Assembly: GCA_964017235.1 (NCBI GenBank)
Contig: OZ024927.1
Coordinates: 55,495,293 to 55,559,292 of the forward strand
Length of the DNA: 64,000 bases
Direction of reading: 5' to 3'
From: Sabellastarte sp. h YS-2021
Lineage: Eukaryota; Annelida; Polychaeta; Sabellida; Sabellidae
Shown here: one piece after another, positions 34,899 to 46,089 of the stretch
How the letters are laid out: each line of letters begins with the position of its first letter
Numbering within the stretch: the first letter of the stretch is position 1
Position numbers and translations under genes: made by a program
The notes under the pieces: model-generated
What the model was told of the DNA's origin: nothing
Seen by the model: the letters and a program-made list of their open reading frames with translations, nothing else
The model's database searches: none

Positions 34899-35118
34899 GG
34901 GGCCACGGTGGCAGAGTTGTAACACTCTTTCCTCCAACCTCTGAGATCAGAGTTCCCTTCCTGGCCCGACCTCAGGTGGGGAAGCTGGTAGTTGCTTGCT
35001 GCTGGTCAGCATTTTACAGTGCAGAACCTTGATCAACTGTATGTAATGGTTTCCTCTGCCCTTCCAACTACCCGTCTTGATATGACCTGCACAGTGTTGA
35101 AAGTGACGTAAAACCCCA
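34899..35118 (+). mobile_element. tRNA-derived SINE, copy 2
   Basis: Begins gggggccacggtggcagagt; body cgacctcaggtggggaagct and tggtttcctctgcccttcca; tail gtgacgtaaaaccccagg. It lacks the A-rich end seen in copies 1 and 3. Confidence 0.85.
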
Positions 35119-35705
35119 GGCTATGAAGCTCATTATATGTCCCTATCAATATACCAAAAATAGCCTAATAATTGTCAAACAATCCTGTACACTTTTTCAG
35201 AGAACAGCTCTCAAAAACATGTGCCTGTGTTTACAAACACACAAAGTCCATAACAAATATTTGGCAAAATTAAATAATTAAAGTCAAATAACTGACCAAA
35301 TTTGCTAAAAGTGCCCGACAGTATGTCAAAACAATATTAAAACACGTCAGTAAAATTGGATCCAGTAAATATACAGTAAAATCAAAATAAAAACAATAAA
35401 ATGTCAGAGCTATAAACAAACTGGATATACCTTCCATTATGCCACCTCAATACACCAAAGAGCAACTGATTTGCTGTGTCTTTTATAGAGTATTTGGAGC
35501 TAATTTGCATACACTGAACATTGTTTTGGTGTTATTTTAACACCGGAATGGTTACAATAGACTGGGATAACTCGGTGCCAACATATCTCCAGACAAGTCA
35601 TCACTCATGCCACAGGTTTTGATTGGGTATTTTCGATGGAAGCCATCTGCTGTATGCCATAAATATTAGGAAAACATAATCACCGACTATTATATGAATT
35701 TCAGC

Positions 35706-36330
35706 CATTCAATAGAATAGAATAGAAACATTTATATAGAATAAAAACATATTTATATATCGCAAAATTGATGCAGCATCATCTTATGGGATAGAGATTA
35801 AAAAGGGAAAGTCCAGGGACATGTCCAGTCAACATCCAAATTAGTGCCCACCGGGGAGATATACTATGGTGGAGGATAAGCCAGTCTAAACAAATAGGTT
35901 TTTAGCAGGTTTCGGAAACCTGTTATTGTGTGCTGTGATCGGACTGTGGGAGTCTATTCCATTCAGTGGGGGAAGCCATTGCAAAACCTTGCCTACCAAT
36001 GGCCTTTCTAGGACAAACTGAGGCAAAAGATAGACGATTTCCACGCGTTAGGCTACTGGTTTTGATCAAGGATGATAAGTATATGGGTTGGGAGAATTTG
36101 ATGACCTTGAAAGTAATTAGATTATATTTAAACAAGATGTGGAATGTAATAGGGAACCAGTTTTTGAAGAAAAGACGTGACATGGCTTGTTCTATCAAGT
36201 CTAAACACAATTCTGTAAAGGGCTTATCTGTTTGTGTGATTGTTATATATTTGTGGACAAATGAAATTTTATAAAATAAATATCTGATTAGATCTTTACA
36301 GATTAATTTTTATTTTTAGAATTTGCACTG
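35706..36330 (-). mobile_element. LINE 3' fragment, L2/CR1-like
   Basis: The minus strand encodes the end of a reverse-transcriptase ORF: a FKNWFPITFHILFKYNLITF stretch (the usual LHWLPV..R..FK.LLLT.K motif), then QPIYLSSLI and ASPTEWNRLP, the counterpart of the W.SLP motif. The last part, F..LLKTYLF, sits in another frame, so at least one frameshift is present. The 3' end has gcgatatataaat followed by a (TATTC)n-like tail at 35707-35726, typical of L2/CR1-like LINEs. It is truncated at its 5' side. Confidence 0.7.
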
Positions 36331-36352
36331 TTTTTCAGTTAATCACTTCCTC

Positions 36353-36574
36353 TAGGGGCCATGGTGGCAGAGTGGTAAAACTATCGCCTCCCACCTCCGA
36401 GATCGGAGTTCAAATCCCGGCCCGGGGAAAGTTGGTAGTTGCTTGCCATTGGCGGACAGTTTATAGTACAGAACCTCGACCAACTGTTTTCCTCTGCCCA
36501 TAAAACTACTCGTCATGATATGACATATGCAATGTGTTGAAATTGACATAAACCCCAAATAAATAAAATAAAAA
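36353..36574 (+). mobile_element. tRNA-derived SINE, copy 3, with target duplication
   Basis: The head gggccatggtggcagagtgg and box-B region ggagttcaaatcccgg are the best preserved of the three. The tail is aaaccccaaataaataaaat. It is flanked by TTAATCACTTCCTC (36339-36352) and TTAATCAGTTCCTC (36575-36588), a 14-bp target duplication with one change. Confidence 0.88.
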
Positions 36575-36784
36575 TTAATCAGTTCCTCAATACCTATATA
36601 TGTGGTACATATATGTATGCGCTGTCTATACCTAGATATGTGACACAGGATCACTCCTCTTTGCCTTATTAGGTAATGAAGTCCCTACCCCTACTTCCCT
36701 ACTATGTCAACAGATATAGATAAATGGTCTAAAATAAGAAACAACTAAAACCAATCAGTTCAATCATTCATTCATACAGTAGTA

Positions 36785-37303
36785 ACAAGTTCCATTTCTA
36801 TGCCGATGATACCCAATGACATTCAAAATTTCATGTTCACAAACAAATTAAAACTAAACCCTGACAAAACCAAATTTATCTTGATAGGCTCCAAATACAA
36901 TCATAAACAACTCCTTTCACACTATTCTTGGTAATTAGGTCTCACCAGCACAGTGTCAAGAACTTCGAGTGGTGTTTGATTCTAAGTTATCTTTCTCTAA
37001 CCATGAGTCACAGGTCATAAATTCAACCAGTCTATACAAGAGACCTTTACAGAATTCGTCCCCTCCTCAATCTTAAAACATCAGTCCTTCTGGCAAATTT
37101 GGGGAGTAGCAGATTGAACTACTGCAATTCCCTGTTTGTATCACTCACTGATTTTGAATTAAGAAGATTGCAGTGCATCCAAAACTCACTGTGTATGGTT
37201 GTCACTCACTCCTCCAAGTTTCCCCATATCACCTCCAATTGAAAAAAATGGCTCCGAGTCCAGTATAGGATATATTTTAAAATAGGCCTTGTTAAATACA
37301 AAA
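36785..37303 (+). mobile_element. LINE reverse-transcriptase fragment, L2/CR1-like
   Basis: The plus strand shows FHFYADDTQ (the RT catalytic YADD), then NKLKLNPDKTKFILIGS, FDSKLSFSNH and a decayed version of SRLDYCNSL and LQ..QN near 37120-37200, then WLRVQYRIYFKIGLVKYK. Several frame changes occur. The match stops at 37303, where a DIRS element begins, so the DIRS may have landed in it. Confidence 0.7.
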
Positions 37304-37549
37304 TTGAAAATTTTATTACTTAAAAGTAGCTTTTATAAGCTACAAGCTTACCATGTGGGACTGATTGCTGTTCTGGGATGGCCACCAGGCCCGGCCATGT
37401 CTAAGAAAAACAGACATTTGTAGTTGGCCATAGCCTCGGGTTGTCGTCACGTGGTACACTCCATTTGTCTTCTCCTTTCTCGTTGAAATTTAAACCCATA
37501 CCCCCTCAGCTGTAATACAGCGGGGAGGCAGGGTGGGACTCTCCTCAGT

Positions 37550-37650
37550 CCCACATGATAAGCTTGTAGCTTATAAAAGCTACATTTGAGTAATTAAAAT
37601 TTTCAATTTTATTGCACTACAATAGCTTACCATGTGGGACTGATTGCTGA
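37550..37650 (-). repeat. internal complementary region of DIRS D1
   Basis: Holds the complement of the left end (gataagcttgtagcttataa) directly followed by the complement of the right end (ttttattgcactacaatagc). This is the hallmark of DIRS circular-intermediate replication. Confidence 0.8.
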
Positions 37651-37989
37651 ATCCAACCGCTTGGTGAAGGGATTACAGCTGAGACTGGAAGATATGTTTA
37701 GTTTTTCTTAGATTTTAAAGTAATATATAGAGAATGAGAGTTCAAAAGAACCAGTCTGAGTCCGGTTACAGATCCCCAATCCCGGAGACCGGGCCTGTAA
37801 AAAAGCCAAAAAAACTGAATGAATGACTGACAGTACTAGAAACTGTCTGGGTGTTTTGATAGGAGAGAAGTGTAGCCTACATACACTTTAGACGGAGTAA
37901 AGCCCCAATGGCTACCACGGTAGAAAATCTAAGCCCTAGGCTTGGAGAGGGCTTACCACCCTAGAATGATTAATGACAACCTTAATAAG

Positions 37990-39360
37990 TCCTTAATACA
38001 TCATACAATCAATACTAAAGTTAAAAAAGAATATAAAGACCTTACCCAAAAACCCTGATGTGGTAAACCTATACCTAGACCCTGGGGTTAGACTCCTGAA
38101 GACTTGGTTGCAGCGGATGTGCCCCCCCTTCTTTTCTTTCCGAGGATGACTGGTCTGAGGGGAAGGGTCTAGGACCTGTTGTGCCACTACTACTGGCCCT
38201 AGATACATATTGTTGTCGTTGTCTGACCAAGTAAGGTCTGTTAGGTAAAAATTTGTAAATGTGTTGTGAGCTTTCCAGTGACAGGCTTGCATGATTTGGT
38301 CCACCGATACCCCACCGTAAAAGGCCTTAGAGGCCATGAAGGCCCTAATGTCATGCGCTTTAACTTGGACCAAGTCCAAGGCTTGTTGGTCTGCTTGTTT
38401 ATAACAAAGTAGAATGGTTTGTTTCAACCAAGAAGAAAGAGTAGCGGGCCTGATGTCTGAGGTGTGTCCTTTCTTGAAGGAGATGAACAGGAGGGATCGA
38501 GACCCTCTCAGGTCTTTGGTTCGATCGAAATAGTACCTCAGGGCCTGCACAGGACACAAGGTCCTGTCTTCTTTGAATTGTCTATCTACAATGGTAGTTA
38601 AAGCAGGAATAGTCACTGGAGACACACTTTGGGAACCTTCTCTTGCTAGTTGGTTTTTGGCTATAAAGTCAGAAGAAGGGAACAAGGCAACCTTTTCCCA
38701 TTGGCCTAGATTAGATACTTTGTTTGCAACCCAGGCATGGATTTCGCTGTGGCGCTTGCTGGAGGCCAAAGCTAGCAAGAAAGCAGTTTTGAGAATGATG
38801 TTTGAAGATGTTTGAGGTCTGTGTCTTTCATAGGCTCAAAGGGTGCTTTTGTGAGCTCATTCAGAACAACCGAAAGGTTCCACTTAGGAAGATTCCTGGA
38901 CAATCCCTGTGAAAGCTGGAGAGTAACCTGTGAAGGTCTGAACTTTGTGCAATATGGTGGCCCGCTGGGCCCAAAGTGTCAACAATGGCTGTCCTGTAAC
39001 CATCAATGGTCGAGGGGCATCTCTTTAGAACTTGGTACAGGTACATGAAAATATCTGGGATTTGTTTCACAGATGGAGTGGAGAAATCCACCGAATTTTC
39101 TCTGCACCATTTTTCAAATAGGGCCCACTTTGACTTGTAGATGGTCCTTGTTGATGACCGCTGAGGGGCAGCAATTCTCTCTGCAACCTCCACAGAGAAG
39201 CCTTGTTCTTGGAGCTGTCCACTCCTAGACACCAGGCGTGGAGGTTGAGATGTTGCGGATTGCTGTGGAACACGTAATTGTGGGACTGTTTGAGAAGAGT
39301 TGTTGACACCGGGAGTTGTAGTGGGATCTCTGGCGAGAGCTGCAATAGGTCCCAAAACCA
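37990..39360 (-). pseudogene. DIRS D1 tyrosine recombinase region (fossil)
   Basis: The region carries the phage-type integrase fold as in DIRS1 and Ngaro elements: an N-terminal part around EQGFSVEVAERIAAPQRSS, then R.LRYYFDRTKDLRG and VKAHDIRAFMASKAFYGGV, with the downstream H-W and tyrosine motifs (ACHWKAHNTFTNFYL). Part of a broken element. Confidence 0.85.
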
Positions 39361-39641
39361 GGGCATCCCTGGCCAGCCTGGGGCTATTAGTTTATGTTCA
39401 GAGCATCTATGTCCCAAGCATTTGGGTCTGGGATTAGAGACATGTACAGTGGAAGTTTGTGGTTCAGATGAGTGACAAATAGATCTACATGAGGGGTGAA
39501 CCTCCTCTGACAGATCTGTTTGAACATCTGAGGGTGTAGTGACCATTCTGTTGATTGAACTTGATTCGACCTGGACAGAAGCTCGGCCATCACATTCAGA
39601 CACCCTGGAATGTGTCTGGCTTTCAATGTTATGTGATAATG

Positions 39642-40262
39642 CCCAGTAAACATTACAAACGTTTATAAACGTTTAGTAAACCTATAAACGTTTTTTAAAC
39701 CAAATATAAACCTAAATATTGACAATTATTCAATATTAAGGGTTTATAAACGTTTCAGCAACATTAGTTTGGTTTATAAACGTTTATAAACGCTTTTAAA
39801 CCTTTACAAAGGGTTAAAAATACCTTAACCTCACTTTCAGTTGGGATGATGACATCAGGACAGCCATTTTGAGAGAAACTGGAGAAATATTTCTGTTACT
39901 ATATCTTGCTGTATCACTGTTGTTTGAAGCCATCATTACATTCTAAGTAGATATACAGAAGTATATAATTTGATTATATTATATACTTTTATATCTCTAC
40001 TTAGAATATAATGATGCCTTCAAACAACAGTGATACAGCAAGATATACTTACAGAAATATTTCTCCAGATTTTAAACATGTGTATAAACGTTTATATATA
40101 AACGTTTATAAACATTTATATATAAACGTTAATACATGTTTATGCTTAAACGTTTGTGAATGTTTATAGGCAAACGTTTAGGGACCCATCATTTTAAACC
40201 TTATCTAAACCGTTGATAGTTAGGTTTATAAACATTTATAAACGTTTGTAATGTTTACTGGG
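39642..40262. mobile_element. TIR element D, arms built of an aaacgtttataaacgttt word
   Basis: A 621-bp insertion in DIRS D1. The ends are CCCAGTAAACATTACAAACG and its inverse, flanked by TG on both sides (39640-39641 and 40263-40264). The uninterrupted target can be read from the sister DIRS copy at 61090. The arms repeat cgtttataaacgtttataaa. The centre has a second, longer inverted repeat (left about 39895-39980, right about 39985-40060, words gatatacagaagtatataat and tgatacagcaagatata). No ORF. Confidence 0.85.
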
Positions 40263-40757
40263 TGATGGCACCATGTCATGATCTTCCACAGGAGCACGCA
40301 CATCTCCGCTGAGTGAGTTCCTCCTTGTTTATTTATGTAGGCTACCACTGTTAAGTTGTCCGTTGCAACTAGCACAGTTTGGTTCTGACACTGGTCCTTG
40401 AAACTTCGAAGAGCCAGTGAGACCGCCTTCAACTCTAAGACAATTATGTGTAGCCTTTTTTCCCCGTCTGACCACAGACCCTTGGTAGAACTTTGATTTA
40501 AGTGAGCGCCCCAACCTTCGTTTGAGGCATCTGTAAAGAGTTGGATACTGTGGTCTTTGGGATGAAGGTCTCCACCTCTCATCACGTTTGAGGGATTTTG
40601 CCACCAGTCTAAGTGTGCTGCAATGGCTTTTGTCCACGGAAGGAGGTTGTCCAGCGACTGAGGATATCTCCAGTGCTCCTTGAGGTGAAACTGAAAGGGT
40701 ATCATGTGAAGGCATCCCTCCAGGACCATTTTCTCCGTTGAGACAAGCAACCCAATT

Positions 40758-42949
40758 GCAGGAGACAGACATGTCAGGGTAAAACCTGGTATTTTCTTCT
40801 GTTGTTAGATTTTAGGAATGTCAGGGTAAAACCTGCATGGTATTATTTTCATAGGTTGCAGGGAAAGTTGCAAGATGACTTTGGTAACATTGTAAAGCAG
40901 GCAGGGAAAGGAGAATGTTCTGTACATAATTTCTCTTTGATTTCAGGGTAAAACCTGTTTGGAAATTTACTTTAAAGTATCATATTTTAACTGTTTATTT
41001 CAGGGGAAGTTGGGTTTTCATTTAATACTTTGCTGCTTGTTGTATTTAACTATGTTTGAATGAGTTAATGATGAAGTAGTTTGTATTTATTTCTAGTGGC
41101 AGGGTAAAACCTGACAAGAATTGAATGGACTGAAGTGTTATAATTGCATGTGGTTGATTGCGCCTGATGTATTGATTTCAGTCATATAATTATAGGTTTC
41201 AGGCTGAATGCCGGTGATTTGATTAATGTTTCATGGGGTAAAACCCATGACTAATTGAATTCATTTCAATTCATTTCATTAGGTACTGAATCTACTATGG
41301 TACTTGATAAAGGATGGAACCAGTGTTTTGACATAGAGTATGATCCAAGGTCGAAGTGTTAGTAGACAGTAGGTTTCCAGTGTTATGACTTGTTTTCAAT
41401 TCTTTTAGATGATTCTGGGGAATTATTTGAATGTATATAATATAAATGTGATTACTGATTATTTTTAATACTTTTGTGACGTTCCCAGATAACATTCCAC
41501 CGTCGGACCGACGTTGGCCCAACGTCGGCACATCCGTCGGTCCGACGTTGGCTGCCGACGTTGGGCCAACGGCTTTTTGACCGTCAAGCCAACGTTGGCC
41601 CAACGTCGGCAAGCCACCGATGAAAATTATATTCTATGTATAGCATCAGCCAATCAGATGATGTTCATTGATAACTTTTGTAGTGTGAATTTTTAATGAG
41701 AATATTATTTTTATGTGTAAAATTGTTAAATGGTTAGTTAAAATTTGTGGGCTCACTGAAATATGATTTTTAGACATACCATAATAAATATTTTTTTCTA
41801 AGTTAAGCTAATATTTTTTTCCAAATCCCCTATTATTGCTCGCCGCCATCTTGAATAAAAATCCGCCGTTGGCCCAACGTTGGCAAAATATAGACATCTA
41901 ACCTGAGTGTTGGTTGGCAAGCCAACGTCGGCCCAACGTTGGCCCAACATCGGTAAAATATAGAGACATCTAACCAGAGTGTTGGTTGGCAAGCCAACGT
42001 CGGCCCAACGTCGGCAAAATCTGCCGACCATGCGACCAATAGCCAACGTCGGTCCGACGGCGGAATGCTATCTGGGTTAGTGCTTGTACCAATTCAGCCC
42101 CAGCAATTGCTGGTAAAATACTTGTTATATTTTGTAAATAAATGTTCTCTTATGTGACATAAGGCTTTCTCTTGACATTAGTTCAACTTAAGACCCTTGG
42201 CACGTTACAAGTGCTTCCAATATCGCCCATGGTGGCCGACCGAGTCCTGATATGTCCCAACTACATAAAGTCACTTCAAAAGGAAACTGTTCAGTTAATT
42301 TGTACAATAATATTGTTTTCTCACCTTTTACACCATTTATAGTGTCATTTATCTTTTATTTTGGTTGTTTATGCATTGCTCAATGCAGGAATGCTTTGAA
42401 ATTCGTCAGCATGTTAAAACAATTATCTAATTCCGACAACATAAATTGCTGTATATTGTCCATATAGTGACATGTTCTACTTCAATAAATAAAACTTCAG
42501 TGTTTTCACACAGTATTTTATCACTTTTAATCAGTAAAATTAACTTATTGATCTTAGAAAAAAATAAAAGTTGCGATTCCGAAACTACATTCGAGCTTTG
42601 TTTAATGCTTGACTTTTGGTCATGTGACTCCATTTTATGGCATAAACAACCGTGTTTTGAATCTACAAAAGTCTTTTATAAACATTCTTCCGTCTCCTGG
42701 TGTTTTGAATGCACCAACGAGTGAAGCAAAAAAACAATATTATCCTAATATACATGATTATTTTGTCATTTATTAAATAAAAAGCTTGGCAGATAAGGAA
42801 TAAAGCAAATGGGTTGGATCCCGTGCTTTATGTGAGTTTTAAGTTTGTAAATGTGGAGATTTATGTTCTAATACCTATTATCGCCCATCGGAATGAGTAC
42901 CCGGGTACCCGCCCATTAAAATTACTACCCACTCGGTCCCACATAACTG
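40758..42949 (+). other. 2.2-kb unrelated block inside DIRS D1 with a palindromic cagggtaaaacctg word
   Basis: DIRS similarity stops at about 40758 and resumes at about 42950. Between them CAGGGTAAAACCTG occurs at 40775, 40822, 40944 and 41100, and the variant CATGGGGTAAAACCCATG at about 41232. Element C lies within. The right part has cgagtacccgggtacccg-like words near 42895. No coding region or known family was recognised. Confidence 0.55.
41484..42076. mobile_element. TIR element C, arms built of a cgttggcccaacgtcggc word
   Basis: 593 bp. The left end is CCCAGATAACATTCCACCG and the right end cggaatgctatctggg, flanked by TT (41482-41483 and 42077-42078). The arms repeat gacgttggcccaacgtcggc. 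Subterminal word: ttattgctcgccgccatctt, the complement of the motif in B and E. The centre is A/T-rich with no ORF. It is a short relative of element B. Confidence 0.85.
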
Positions 42950-45240
42950 GAAATATTGAGAACACTATTTAACACGTTGGATGAACATTTGTTTGTGAGC
43001 CAGTCTCTTCTGAAAGAATGGAGGTGACCTCCTACTGGTGGACTGAGGGAGGCTTTTAAGGAGTCATTGGGGGGAGGGGTTTCCACTTCCTCGTCCCCTA
43101 TTGTGGGGTTGAAAATGACCCCTGGAGCCTCTGAAATTTGGTTTTCCCCTGCCTGAGGAAAACGATTGGTTACTGCTTTGCGAGGAGTTGCCCCCATAGG
43201 GGCGTTTCCTGTAGGAGCCTCTTTTCTTGTGGGAACCACGAAAGGGCTTGTTCTAATAGGGTCCAAAACCCTGAGAGTCTTTTGAGGTGCCTTTCTTAAG
43301 GAGGAAGTCTTCACCTTCCTTGACTAATTGAGACTTGAACAAGGAAGACGGCCAAAAGGATGAAATCCTGAGTTCCTGGCGTCTCGTTTCCCCTAGGTGT
43401 GGTTGTAGAAGGGTCATTTCGGCTTTGCGCCTAAGTAAGCCAGTGTTGGAATATAACTCCGTCTGGAGTATATGAGCTAAAGATTTGTTGAGGCATGTCA
43501 AGGCTCTGTGTTGAATTAGAACAGTCTTGTTCCAAATGTCGAAGTACTCACAGGCTTCCTCGTATCCACGCTTTGCTGCTTTCTCAGGATCGGCACCTTT
43601 ACAAATTTGAGACTTAACCTTCTTAAAGGTTGATTTCAGACTATACTGGCACTTCTCAAGAGTGGCATTGCAAGAAGAAGTGTTGGCAAAGGTAGTAGCA
43701 AAGTTGCGTGTGGAGATGTTTTGCCTCGCTTGGTGTTCCAATTCCTTGAGAATTGGTAGAGGAACCTTGCCCATAGGGCTTTGTAAAATTTGTATTTAAC
43801 TCCTGGATTTTGTCTTCATAACAAGGCTGTCCCACCTTGTACCACTTGGCAGTGGAAGGAGGAGCTTTTATGTATTTAACTTCAGGTAAATTTGCTGCCT
43901 GAAAGTCATGCTCGAACTTATCAAAGGCGTCTTTGATAATTGAATTAAGGGGCAGCATAGAGGAAGGGCCTCTTGGCCTGAGCTCCTGTCTACCTTTCTC
44001 GTCATCTAGACCCATTACTGCAGTGGAGGACCTAGGCATAGATTCCCTGGGGTCAGGGAGTTTCAGGATATGCCTGAAAGTATCTATCTCCTCTGCATAT
44101 TGAGAGGGAATGTGAGACAGTGCTACTTCCCTGTAGTAAGGTGGGTCTGGATCATGTTGAGGTTGATCTTGATCAGAATAGGTCTTCCTAGAAGGTTTTG
44201 GAGACCTGTGTCTGGGTACAAAGGACTGATCCTCCTTTGAAGAAGACGGTAAATATCTGGACCTGGATTTGTGTTTAGTCTTGTCAGCATGCTTTTTTGG
44301 TCTACTAGAAACAGGCCGAGGGTCATCGGTCTGATCTGAGTAATGGTCCAAGTCAGAGCTCGGGACAATATCATGCTGCTTGTGAGAATGAGAGGGTTTT
44401 TTAACCTTAGTCAAAGGCAACCTCAAGGGTTCTTTGGCTATATCTAAGAGTTGATCCGAGGCGTCATCGACGCGTCTAGATGGATCAGTCCCGAGACGTG
44501 GAGGTAAGGCAGGACCATACTCCACTTCCATCGACTCGACAGAATGAGGGGTAGGTTGAGGTCTCAGGGGGATGGGTCCAGATGAACAGTGTTAGATGGT
44601 GCTGGGCTTAGAGGCTGAAGCAGGAATTTGATCCACCTCTACTTGAGAAGAAGTCTTTTGGATAGACATTTGAAGGTCTTCCCGAAGAGACTTCATTGCC
44701 TCGAGCATATTAGCCTGAAAAATGCCCATTTTCTGTTCCAATTGGATGTTTAGACGAGACCCCAGAGATTGTTCAAGCTTAGATTCTATTTTCTGCTGTA
44801 AGGCAGTACCTAGGGGGTGGGGGGTGGGACAGATTTTGCTGGAGTTTTTAATGACAAAGCCTCGAAGGCAAGTGGCTGAAGACGTGGAGGAGAGGTGAAA
44901 AGATGATCTGCAGCACTCTCAAGGTCTGCATGAGAACCCGAAAAAGATTCAACCTCCTGATTGCCCAATAAATCTAGTTCGTCATCATTCTTAGGTATGT
45001 CAGATTTCTACTTTTTAATGTACCTCTTTCCATGAGTAATCTTGATCATTTGTTTTTCTGTAAAAGAAGCACAAATATTGCAGGGTGAAATGAAAGTGAC
45101 ACACGAATCATCTCCCTTGCCAGCTTCCCTGCATGTTGGACAAAAATTATGTGTAAAGGAATGGCAGAAATGATGACATTTAAGAGCTCGGGTTTATCTT
45201 TATTGCTTTGATGAGAAGACATATTGAAAACGCAATAAAA
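42950..45240 (-). pseudogene. DIRS D1 gag-like region (fossil)
   Basis: Reads from a Cys/His-rich start near 45220, through a Ser/Asp/Lys-rich stretch (DLDHYSDQTDDPRPVSSRPK), to a helical core with MLPLNSIIKDAFDKFEHDF and TAKWYKVGQPCYEDKIQELN. The same core is found at 57105-56430 in D3. The position before RT/RNase H and the composition fit a DIRS gag. The region is broken. Confidence 0.7.
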
Positions 45241-45620
45241 AAACATATCCCGATGACAACAAGCCTTTGTTGAGACGAAAGCTCAAAACACAGAAATAAA
45301 TAAAATGTACTTATCCAAGTGTAGTAAAGCTTTGGTAGAATGATGAATGATAATTTAAAAACAAAATGGCTAAATACCGACATCCAACAATAAGTATAAA
45401 CTGAGATATAGTAGAATAAACGGCTGTGAATTTTTACAAGTGATACCAATATGGCGGTGGCCAACGAGAAAGGAGAAGACAAATGGAGTGTACCACGTGA
45501 CGACAACCTGAGGCTACAGCCAACTACAAATGTCTGTTTTTCTTAGATATTGGCCAGGCCTGGCGGCCATCCCAGAACAGCAATCAGTCCCACATGGTAA
45601 GCTATTGTAGCACAATAAAA

Positions 45621-46089
45621 CTAGAGTATTGCTTTGCAAGAGAAAATGAAATTGTTTTTGCACAGCAGAAACAAAATGTCCCAATGAGTATTAATGATTT
45701 TGCCAAAATGACTATCTTACCCAATTAAATATGTTTTTCCATTTATTGCAAACTTTTTTTATTCATTTTCTTATACAAAAAAACAAAGAAATGCAAAAAA
45801 AACCAAAAACAATACAAATAATATCCATGGGCACACAAAGAGAACAAGTATTTCTCAAATACAGTAACATAAAGATAACTTTAAATAACCATTGTTTAAC
45901 TAAATACAAGTGTATAAAGTACAAAATTATTTTTCAATTTGAATACAAGGCACCTTTATACTTTCAGCTGCCTTTTATTTTCTGAAGTATTGACCAAGTT
46001 GCTAAGAACTGTTTTAACTGATTTTGGGGTTTTGGCTATATATTCTTGCATACACTTCTTAGAAAATTTTGAAAACCAAATAGGTCAAG
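45621..46089. other. no gene seen
   Basis: Short AT-rich spacer between two DIRS elements. The interrupted LINE sequence seen at 37303 does not obviously resume here. Confidence 0.5.

Larger units (their letters stand above)
37304..45620 (-). mobile_element. DIRS-type retroelement fossil, copy D1 (broken)
   Basis: The inverted ends share ccatgtgggactgattgctg and ggtacactccatttgtcttc (left from 37304, right to 45620). The internal complementary region lies at about 37550-37650. Reading on the minus strand, the parts in order are a gag-like region (about 45240-42950), RNase H and RT remains (about 40760-39390), and a tyrosine recombinase (about 39360-37990) with the VKAHDIRAFMASKAFYGGV block and a long inter-motif region. 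Element D (39642-40262) and a 2.2-kb block (40758-42949) containing element C are inserted. It has several breaks. Its close likeness to D3 and D4 suggests a fairly young family. Confidence 0.88.

Noticed and set aside
37304-45620. Possible LTR retrotransposon or endogenous retrovirus
   Set aside because: The ends are inverted and not direct repeats. There is an internal complementary region and a tyrosine recombinase in place of a DDE integrase. That is DIRS.
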